Below are positions 1-6,312 of a stretch of DNA of 6,312 nt, piece after piece. The notes beneath the pieces are model-generated. The model made no database searches, had not been told where the DNA came from, and worked only from the letters and a program-made list of their open reading frames with translations. Positions within the stretch are counted from its first letter, which is position 1. Each line of letters opens with the position of its first letter. Both the position numbers and the translations under genes were made by a program. Origin of the DNA: Lachnospiraceae bacterium (GTDB lineage: Bacteria > Bacillota_A > Clostridia > Lachnospirales > Lachnospiraceae); contig JAFZKM010000008.1 of NCBI GenBank assembly GCA_017553665.1, positions 1 through 6,312 on the forward strand. Reading direction: 5' to 3'.

Positions 1-1924
<1,924 letters not shown>

Positions 1925-1982
1925 AACTATCGCCTCCGTGTTTTATTATCCGGCTTTCTTTATGTGCCGGCTCTTTAGATTG

Positions 1983-2009
1983 TTAGCAATCTCTTGCTTC
2001 GAGTGCTAA
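1983..2009 (-). promoter_or_regulatory. CIRCE operator (HrcA binding site) of groES-groEL
   Basis: On the minus strand the sequence reads TTAGCACTC, nine bases, then GATTGCTAA. This is the CIRCE inverted repeat (consensus TTAGCACTC-N9-GAGTGCTAA) with one mismatch, in the half nearer groES. It lies between the promoter and the groES start, beginning about six bases after the expected transcription start, the usual repressor position. By family knowledge HrcA binds here and releases when GroEL is titrated by unfolded protein. hrcA itself is not in the window. Confidence 0.95.
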
Positions 2010-2021
2010 CCACCAAAAATC

Positions 2022-2049
2022 ATTATACCGACTTACGGCGAAAAAACAA
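2022..2049 (-). promoter_or_regulatory. Sigma-A promoter of groES-groEL
   Basis: On the minus strand there is a perfect -10 TATAAT at 2027-2022 and a -35 TTGTTT at 2049-2044 (four of six consensus bases), separated by 16 bases. The predicted start near 2015 leaves a leader of about 90 bases containing the CIRCE element. Placement directly upstream of CIRCE supports the call. The -35 sits within the AT-rich tail of the preceding terminator. Confidence 0.85.
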
Positions 2050-2054
2050 GAGCA

Positions 2055-2109
2055 AAATTATAAAAATATAATAAAGATGTCCCGCCGCCGGTCATGCCGG
2101 AGCGGGACA
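2055..2109 (-). terminator. Intrinsic terminator after the DUF6062 gene
   Basis: TGTCCCGC (2078-2085) pairs with GCGGGACA (2102-2109). After a small internal loop, CCGG (2088-2091) pairs with CCGG (2097-2100) around a five-base loop. On the minus strand the hairpin is followed by a U-rich but interrupted stretch, down to about 2055. It begins 18 bases after the stop codon at 2127 and separates this unit from groES-groEL. Confidence 0.85.
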
Positions 2110-2126
2110 CCTCATGATCAAAATAT

Positions 2127-2846
2127 TTACAGTTTTACTTCCGCCGAATCAAGCTTGAGTATCGTCCTGATCACGGCATCTTTTGAGTTCTTCCAGGGCG
2201 CGTCGACATTGCGGTAATCGAATTTGTCCGTGTACCACTCGATATCATCGCAGACACGCTTCATATTCTCGATGAAGAGCCTGTCGATCAGCTTCGTAAA
2301 CGCCTCGAGGTCGTGTCCCGAAAGATATCTCGGAGCCGCCTCATAGAGCATTCCGTAATGCTCGCAGCAGAAGCCCTTGCTGTTCTCGAACTTCCTTCTG
2401 AAGCTCTCTTCCTTACGGTAAAGATAGAATATCGTGTCAATGTATCTGTCAAAAGTCCCTTCGATGCGGCTGCAGATATAGCAGCTGCGCCCGAGCTTCT
2501 TCATGTAGGCTCCGACCGCCGACTCCTCAGACTTCCTGAACAGTCCGCCCGCCGAGGTCCTGCCCTTCTTCTGGAGCTTCTCGGTCTCCGCGATCATGGT
2601 CTGCGTATGTGTGTGCAGCATAAGCGCGAGTCCGAGCCGGTTCTGCATCTCATACATCATCTTCACATGATCGGGGCAGAATCCGACCTTATTCGTCTCC
2701 ATGCGGACATCGTCCTCCATGTAGGAGGGTCCCATCGTGAATTCCACGGCATTCTTCTCGAGCTGCCTGTACATCACGCATACGGGACATTCACACTCCG
2801 AATCGAACGCGTCGTTTACCGGGATCGCGTATAATTGTTCATCCAT
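2127..2846 (-). CDS. DUF6062-family Cys-rich protein of unknown function, putative duplicated zinc-binding module
   Basis: I recognise this 239-residue protein as resembling the uncharacterised DUF6062 family of Clostridia; no reaction is known. It has no signal peptide or membrane segment, so it is probably cytoplasmic. The sequence contains two copies of one module: C20-x2-C23 followed by GFC57-x2-H60, and C122-x2-C125 followed by GFC160-x2-H163. The spacings between paired elements are nearly equal (34 and 35 residues), and the motif GFC-x-[DE]-H-x2-M-x-YE repeats in both. This looks like two CCCH metal sites from an internal duplication, joined by a charged linker at about 86-112. The start overlaps the stop of the DUF2225 gene (TGATG), with GGAGAG at 2857-2852, so the two are probably translationally coupled and work together. 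An intrinsic terminator follows. Confidence 0.88.
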   Translation of the reverse strand: MDEQLYAIPVNDAFDSECECPVCVMYRQLEKNAVEFTMGPSYMEDDVRMETNKVGFCPDHVKMMYEMQNRLGLALMLHTHTQTMIAETEKLQKKGRTSAGGLFRKSEESAVGAYMKKLGRSCYICSRIEGTFDRYIDTIFYLYRKEESFRRKFENSKGFCCEHYGMLYEAAPRYLSGHDLEAFTKLIDRLFIENMKRVCDDIEWYTDKFDYRNVDAPWKNSKDAVIRTILKLDSAEVKL

Positions 2847-3697
2847 CAGATCTCTCCGTTGACAATGAGCTCTTTAAGGTTTCTCGCAAGCTCCTTGATC
2901 CTGTTGTTCATAGTGGTGTTCGCAAGTATCTTCGATGCCCATCTGAGCGCTTCTTCCCTCTGTCCGGTCTTTCCGCAGAGCGCGGCGATCAGGTAAGTGG
3001 TCGTAGCCTCGTCCATGCCGCACATCGGGAAGCTCTCCTTCGAAAACGCGTCCATGAAACCGTCTCTGGCCTTTGCGAGGCAATCCTTCTCCTCCGCGAG
3101 CAGCGACTGTTCCTCGGCCGCCTTATTCGGCGTATCCGCAGGAAGGTTCTGTCTCTTTCCGCGGAGCAGCCATGCGATATGCAGGCATACATAAGCACGC
3201 TCGCTGACTCTCGCGCGCTTTACCACGGTATTTACCAACGCGAGCTTATATCTCGCGATAGCGTCGTCGTAGCTGTAGATCTCCGGCTCTTCGCCGAGTC
3301 CGGTAAAATTAGCGGAGATCTGCTCTTTGATCAGCTTGATCTGTGCCGAAGGCATCGGTCCGAAGGTCTTGAGCATCGAAGCGTAGCCGCAGATAGGGCA
3401 CGATACGACTCCGTATTTGTAAACGTCAAGGTCCGAGTAAATGCAGCGCAGATCGGGATCTCTCGAGATCAGCTTCGGCATCTTCGCGGCCTTGATGGTC
3501 TTACCCTTGAATTCATTATCGCAGACAGGGCACTTCATGGTCTTCGCGAGCAGGAAATCCGCCTCATTGACCTGAACGGGCTCATTCTTCTGCTCCGCCG
3601 CCTTCTTCTCCGCTTCCTTTGTATCGCCGTAAAGGTCCAGGTCCGCCATCTTTCCGAGACCCATGGACTCCAGTCCGGCCAGTAATTTATTATCCAT
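2846..3697 (-). CDS. DUF2225-family (COG1655) Cys-rich protein of unknown function
   Basis: This 283-residue protein resembles the DUF2225 family common in Firmicutes; its function is not established. After a charged N-terminal segment (about 24-47, Lys/Glu-rich), a putative zinc-ribbon-like region carries C56-P-V-C59, a lone C85, and C100-P-I-C103-GYA, with the family-typical SRDPDLRCIY between. The C-terminal half (about 120-283) is helical in character and resembles tetratricopeptide-type repeats. No signal peptide or membrane segment is evident. I chose the ATG at 3697 over the in-frame ATG at 3703 because AAAGGGG (3711-3705) is seven bases from the former and only one from the latter; the longer form would add Met-Gln. 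It is first in a two-gene unit with the DUF6062 gene, whose start overlaps its stop by one base. Confidence 0.9.
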   Translation of the reverse strand: MDNKLLAGLESMGLGKMADLDLYGDTKEAEKKAAEQKNEPVQVNEADFLLAKTMKCPVCDNEFKGKTIKAAKMPKLISRDPDLRCIYSDLDVYKYGVVSCPICGYASMLKTFGPMPSAQIKLIKEQISANFTGLGEEPEIYSYDDAIARYKLALVNTVVKRARVSERAYVCLHIAWLLRGKRQNLPADTPNKAAEEQSLLAEEKDCLAKARDGFMDAFSKESFPMCGMDEATTTYLIAALCGKTGQREEALRWASKILANTTMNNRIKELARNLKELIVNGEI

Positions 3698-3704
3698 TTG
3701 CATA

Positions 3705-3711
3705 CCCCTTT
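3705..3711 (-). promoter_or_regulatory. Ribosome binding site that decides the DUF2225 start
   Basis: AAAGGGG on the minus strand lies seven bases before the ATG at 3697 and only one base before the ATG at 3703. The spacing favours 3697. Confidence 0.75.
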
Positions 3712-3767
3712 TTTCACGATTCTCGCGCCGCGGCGAAATACCCCATGACCGCTTCGGCGCAACTTAA

Positions 3768-3796
3768 ATGATAACACAAAAAAGGACGGCACACAA
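3768..3796 (-). promoter_or_regulatory. Candidate extended -10 promoter of the DUF2225-DUF6062 unit, nested in a terminator
   Basis: On the minus strand, TATCAT (3773-3768, five of six) is preceded by TGT, forming an extended -10. A 17-base spacer separates it from TTGTGT (3796-3791, three of six). The -35 candidate is exactly the six-base loop of the upstream terminator hairpin. The predicted start near 3761 gives a leader of about 64 bases. It is the best candidate found in the 100-base gap; not proven. Confidence 0.5.
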
Positions 3797-3805
3797 GCCG
3801 TCCTT
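3778..3805 (-). terminator. Intrinsic terminator of the hydrolase operon
   Basis: A perfect nine-base-pair stem, AAGGACGGC (3782-3790) with GCCGTCCTT (3797-3805), encloses a six-base loop. On the minus strand it is followed by a run of U residues (six, two shared with the stem, 3783-3778). The stem begins three bases after the stop codon at 3809, so it closes the SleB-like gene pair. Confidence 0.93.
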
Positions 3806-3808
3806 CAC

Positions 3809-4480
3809 TTAATTCTCGTAGTAAATATGCTTCTCGATAATGAGATATCTGCGCCCCGTTTCCTTACAGGAGGCGATGTCAACCGAGAAGTATTTCTCGC
3901 CGCGGCAATATACAAAACTGTCCGGAACGGTCTTGATCCCGCACATTACATCCTTCGCGGCCTCAATGCAGCCGGTCATGCCTCTGACCTGCCACCATTC
4001 GTAATCGCCGGTCTCCCCCGCCAGGATAGTGTCAAACAGCGGGAAAGCCCTGTCCATCATCGACTTATTCCCGAGTTTTTTCTTCGGCGCGGCACAGTCA
4101 AACTGCTGTCCCCATTTTGTGTCGTAGATAACATCTTTTATCGTGTTCACATGGCCCCAGTCGGTCGTGCTGTTCACGCGGTTCATGACAATGTTCCCGA
4201 GCGCGACCCTCGCCTCGTAGCCGAGCGGCTCGGTCTCGCAGTAGATCACGCAGGCGAGGTACTTAAGCTCCTCCGCCGAATAATCCTTCGACCAGCCCTC
4301 ATTCGAAAAGGCTTCCTGCTCCTCTTCACCGGTCAGGCCCGAAAGTGAGCTCAATGAGAGCGGCGCTGCCTGAACGGGGCGGGTCTGCGAAGGCATCGCA
4401 AAGAAAAGCGCGAGCAGCAAAACTGCCGCAGCCCTCAGCGATATCATTGACAAACGCTTTGTTTCGATACGCAAACGCAT
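3809..4480 (-). CDS. Secreted SleB/CwlJ-type cell-wall hydrolase, second tandem copy
   Basis: The protein has 223 residues. Residues 1-38 form a signal peptide: Arg/Lys-rich start, hydrophobic core at about 17-29, and cleavage plausible after VQA. A short acidic linker leads to a Hydrolase_2 (SleB-like) domain at about 68-221. Family members cleave peptidoglycan glycan strands, typically as lytic transglycosylases. The equivalent of the catalytic glutamate is E82 in IYCETEPLGYEARVALGN, followed by NRVN and VIYDTKWGQQF. It is a clear paralogue of the upstream gene, with the same C-terminal IIEKHIYY, but is much richer in cysteine: seven (77, 81, 129, 171, 180, 192, 205), all after the signal peptide. 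There is no SPOR, LysM or other wall-binding domain, so it is shorter than SleB proper. The start overlaps the upstream stop (TGATG), with GGAGG four bases before it. Whether it acts in spore germination or vegetative wall turnover cannot be told. Confidence 0.9.
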   Translation of the reverse strand: MRLRIETKRLSMISLRAAAVLLLALFFAMPSQTRPVQAAPLSLSSLSGLTGEEEQEAFSNEGWSKDYSAEELKYLACVIYCETEPLGYEARVALGNIVMNRVNSTTDWGHVNTIKDVIYDTKWGQQFDCAAPKKKLGNKSMMDRAFPLFDTILAGETGDYEWWQVRGMTGCIEAAKDVMCGIKTVPDSFVYCRGEKYFSVDIASCKETGRRYLIIEKHIYYEN

Positions 4481-5163
4481 CAGTCCTCCGAGTCCTTCGT
4501 GTAATAAATGTGCTTCTCGATGATCTTGAAGCTCCAGCCTTTCTCCATGCAGGTCTTGCTCTGCGCGGTCAGATGTGAGTTAAAATACTTGACATCGTCC
4601 GGAACTGTCTTCCAGCCCGAAAGCGCGGCCTTCGCGGCCTCCTTGCAGGCGGTCATCGCCCTGATCTCCCAGTCCTTGTATTTGTCGGGATCCATGCTGT
4701 CGTAGAGCTTCAGCGCCTTCGCCATGGAACCGTCCTTTACGGGGCTGAACTGATAGCCCCATTTGTGATCGTAAATAACTTCTTCGATCGTGGAAACATA
4801 ACCGTATTTATCCTGATCGTTCATGCGGTTTAACACCACATTCCCGACAGCCACCTTCGCGTCAAAGCCCATGCCGTTCGCTTCCGCGTAAATGATCGCG
4901 GACATCAGGCGAAGCTCGGCCTTGGTGAAATTCTTCTTCCACGCCGAATCCTTATAAGCCGCCAGATATTCCTCCTCGGGCGTATCAAAGCCGAGATCCT
5001 CAAGCGCGCTCTCCCTGTCCGCGTCGGAAAAGCTCTCAAGATCGAGCGAACCGAGCGCAGGTGACGCCGCGCTGACCTTAACTGCGCCGCTCATAAGTCC
5101 CGTAAAAAAGACTGCGCCCAGAAGGGCGCAGACCGCATTCTTTAATGATCTTCCAAATACCAT
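4480..5163 (-). CDS. Secreted SleB/CwlJ-type cell-wall hydrolase, first tandem copy
   Basis: This 227-residue exported protein has a signal peptide at 1-32 (R5 and K8, hydrophobic core about 10-27, cleavage plausible after VSA). An acidic linker (about 41-66) precedes a Hydrolase_2 domain at about 80-221. The catalytic-type glutamate is E94 in IIYAEANGMGFDAKVAVGN, with NRMN and VIYDHKWGYQFSPVKDGS following; the latter resembles the QFSPV-DG motif of SleB. C173 and C205 are its only mature cysteines and align with C171 and C205 of the downstream paralogue, so they may form a disulfide. A frame open to an ATG at 5262 is rejected as the start: the ATG at 5163 has AAGGGG six bases upstream, begins the signal peptide, and lies after the consensus promoter. 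Expected role: remodelling peptidoglycan, alone or with its coupled paralogue. Confidence 0.92.
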   Translation of the reverse strand: MVFGRSLKNAVCALLGAVFFTGLMSGAVKVSAASPALGSLDLESFSDADRESALEDLGFDTPEEEYLAAYKDSAWKKNFTKAELRLMSAIIYAEANGMGFDAKVAVGNVVLNRMNDQDKYGYVSTIEEVIYDHKWGYQFSPVKDGSMAKALKLYDSMDPDKYKDWEIRAMTACKEAAKAALSGWKTVPDDVKYFNSHLTAQSKTCMEKGWSFKIIEKHIYYTKDSED

Positions 5164-5169
5164 GCCGGA

Positions 5170-5175
5170 CCCCTT
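5170..5175 (-). promoter_or_regulatory. Ribosome binding site that decides the first hydrolase start
   Basis: AAGGGG on the minus strand is six bases before the ATG at 5163. The alternative in-frame ATG at 5262 lies upstream of the promoter -35 and inside the DUF3810 gene, so it would be off the promoter's transcript. Confidence 0.85.
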
Positions 5176-5176
5176 C

Positions 5177-5193
5177 GTAACAATTTTGTAACA
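5177..5193 (-). promoter_or_regulatory. Candidate WalR box over the hydrolase promoter start site
   Basis: On the minus strand the sequence is TGTTAC-AAAAT-TGTTAC: two identical hexamers spaced by five bases, period 11. It fits the published WalR (YycF) consensus TGTWAH-N5-TGTWAH at every position. The site lies just downstream of the -10 box, from about -6 to +11. A box there would be expected to repress, as reported for some WalR targets; activator boxes lie further upstream. Binding by another OmpR/PhoB-family regulator, for example a Pho-type box, is also possible. Confidence 0.5.
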
Positions 5194-5222
5194 ATTATAA
5201 AGGGGATACTCCGTTTTGTCAA
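5194..5222 (-). promoter_or_regulatory. Near-perfect sigma-A promoter of the hydrolase pair
   Basis: The minus strand carries TTGACA (5222-5217), a 17-base spacer and TATAAT (5199-5194), both at full consensus and optimal spacing. The -35 overlaps the stop codon of the DUF3810 gene (5221-5219). The predicted start is near 5187, giving a short leader of about 24 bases before the ATG at 5163. A promoter this strong in front of lytic enzymes suggests it is held down by a regulator. Confidence 0.92.
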
Positions 5223-6312
5223 TTCCCGCCGTTTTCCGGGCTGTTCGCGCGCTGCTCGGCACGCAGCAGATCGACCATCCTTCCGTAGCTCTTCGTACCG
5301 TCGGTCTGGTTGTTCGCCTTTAGATACGCGTTGTTCATGCTTTCACCGATCTCGGACGCTTTCGTCTCCTCAAACTGCTTCCAGTATTCCGAATTGTCGA
5401 TCATGTCCGCGACCATTCCGTCCGAATAGAGAGCGCGCACATTCCTCCAGCGCTCGGGCGAATCGCCGTAGAGCTGGTTTGCCGAATACGTGAGCGCAAG
5501 CATGTAACCCGAGTACTCGAACTCGGGTTCGCCCGAAGCCACACAGGCCAGATAGCCGATGAAATTTGCCTCATCTTCGCGCATGAATCCGCGAAGGTGG
5601 CTGAGCTCATGGCACATTGTCACCGCCACCGGATAATCGGGTATGTCGACGTTAACATTCGCCTCGACGGTCCAGGGGAAATACACTCCGGTGAAATTAA
5701 ACTCGGACATGACTCTCGAGAAGAATACCGCCTTGGGCTTCGGATAATAGCCCTTCATCACGGGATATCTGTCAACCAGCGCATACATTGACGAACGCGC
5801 GGCCTCCTTAAGCTCTTTTGACGAAAGATACGAACAGTAGACATCGTTCACGGATGTCATGCTTCCCGCGGATACCGCCTTTATCGAAGCTTCTTCGCGG
5901 GCCTTGGCAGCCTTTACGGCCAGATCCTTACAGAGTTCCTCCAGCTCATCGACTGTCGATTTCTGTACCGTAAGTCCCGAGAACCGTGAGAACTCATATC
6001 TGTAATAATTCGTCCCGCAGCCGAGCATATACCAGGAAAAGATGATCCCGGCCAGCACAATGGCGAGCCTTAAGCATTTAAGCCCCTCTACGCCCGTTCT
6101 TTTCACGATCATCCTGACGACAGCCGCGGGAATAAGCGCCGCAAAAAAGACCGGAACCGCGATCACCAGCACCTCGGCCAGTGAAAACGGAAGCAGTCCC
6201 GTAAGGAACGACATCGCCTGCGAATACACCTTGTATATCCCGCGCGCGTAAACATATTCGGCCGCGTTCGGTATAAAACGCGCCGTTACATACATAGCGG
6301 CTCCCGGCAGCC
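5219..6312 (-). CDS. DUF3810-family membrane protein with HExxH metallopeptidase motif (5' end probably outside window)
   Basis: This resembles the DUF3810 family, membrane proteins with a zinc-peptidase-like motif and no established substrate. Numbering from the ATG at 6295 gives 358 residues. LTGLLPFSLAE at about 31-41 is the family's N-terminal landmark. Membrane segments are at about 39-61 and 75-92, followed by the family-typical GTNYYR. The soluble part, probably extracytoplasmic, contains H229-E-L-S-H233 and E242 in REDEANF, a plausible third zinc ligand. The frame stays open from 6295 to the window edge (LPGAA before the Met). Relatives normally have another N-terminal membrane helix before the region aligned here, so I infer the true start lies beyond 6312; GGGAG five bases before the 6295 ATG leaves that start possible. 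No terminator follows, so it may read through into the hydrolase genes, suggesting a cell-envelope role. Confidence 0.85.
   Translation of the reverse strand, partial: LPGAAMYVTARFIPNAAEYVYARGIYKVYSQAMSFLTGLLPFSLAEVLVIAVPVFFAALIPAAVVRMIVKRTGVEGLKCLRLAIVLAGIIFSWYMLGCGTNYYRYEFSRFSGLTVQKSTVDELEELCKDLAVKAAKAREEASIKAVSAGSMTSVNDVYCSYLSSKELKEAARSSMYALVDRYPVMKGYYPKPKAVFFSRVMSEFNFTGVYFPWTVEANVNVDIPDYPVAVTMCHELSHLRGFMREDEANFIGYLACVASGEPEFEYSGYMLALTYSANQLYGDSPERWRNVRALYSDGMVADMIDNSEYWKQFEETKASEIGESMNNAYLKANNQTDGTKSYGRMVDLLRAEQRANSPENGGN

Noticed and set aside
1925..2126. Hidden small gene or riboswitch in the 200-base gap upstream of groES
   Set aside because: The gap is fully explained by the groES ribosome binding site, CIRCE, promoter and the DUF6062 terminator. 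No further structure was seen.
2313..4348. Plus-strand frames of about 170 codons opposite DUF6062, DUF2225 and the second hydrolase (2313-2834, 3179-3685, 3827-4348)
   Set aside because: Each mirrors a well-supported minus-strand gene, and their Arg/Leu/His-rich translations look like codon shadows without family features.
4445..4447. Internal ATG (Met12) as start of the second hydrolase
   Set aside because: There is no Shine-Dalgarno sequence before it, whereas the first ATG has GGAGG and a coupled TGATG overlap. The longer n-region is still compatible with a signal peptide.
5177..5195. Pho box (PhoB/PhoP) reading of the 11-base-period direct repeat
   Set aside because: TTGTTAC-AAAA-TTGTTAC resembles a Pho box but differs at conserved positions and sits over the start site rather than at the activator position. 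The WalR consensus fits without mismatch and suits the target genes better.
5164..5262. N-terminal extension of the first hydrolase to an ATG at 5262
   Set aside because: The extra 33 residues overlap the DUF3810 gene, lie upstream of the strong promoter's start site, and would bury the signal peptide. The ATG at 5163 has a well-placed ribosome binding site.

Overview
The window looks like chromosomal core sequence from an anaerobic low-GC-phylum Firmicute of class Clostridia, probably Lachnospiraceae-like, with moderate-to-high GC and strongly biased codons. This is inferred from the HrcA/CIRCE-controlled groES-groEL operon with a clostridial-type GroEL tail, the DUF2225 and DUF6062 families, and SleB-type cell-wall hydrolases. 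No database search was possible. All genes lie on the minus strand, so transcription runs from high to low coordinates. There is no sign of a mobile element, CRISPR array, tRNA or rRNA.

In transcription order, the window opens with a membrane-anchored DUF3810 metallopeptidase-like gene (about 6312-5219) whose 5' end probably lies outside. A near-perfect sigma-A promoter starts inside the end of that gene. It drives two tandem, translationally coupled genes for secreted SleB/CwlJ-type cell-wall hydrolases (5163-4480 and 4480-3809). A direct repeat that matches the WalR consensus exactly sits over the -10 box and start site. A strong intrinsic terminator closes this unit.

The second unit is a coupled pair of cytoplasmic Cys-rich proteins of unknown function: DUF2225 (3697-2846) and DUF6062 (2846-2127). 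Its candidate extended -10 promoter is nested in the preceding terminator, and it ends in its own hairpin terminator.

The third unit is groES (1924-1637) and groEL (1610 to the window edge, a few C-terminal codons missing). It has a sigma-A promoter and a CIRCE operator in its 5' untranslated region.

The best candidates for something undescribed are the WalR-like box over the hydrolase promoter, which suggests essential cell-wall two-component control of the hydrolase pair, and the DUF2225-DUF6062 pair, where DUF6062 shows a clear internal duplication of a putative zinc-binding module. The long plus-strand open frames opposite these genes are codon-bias shadows.
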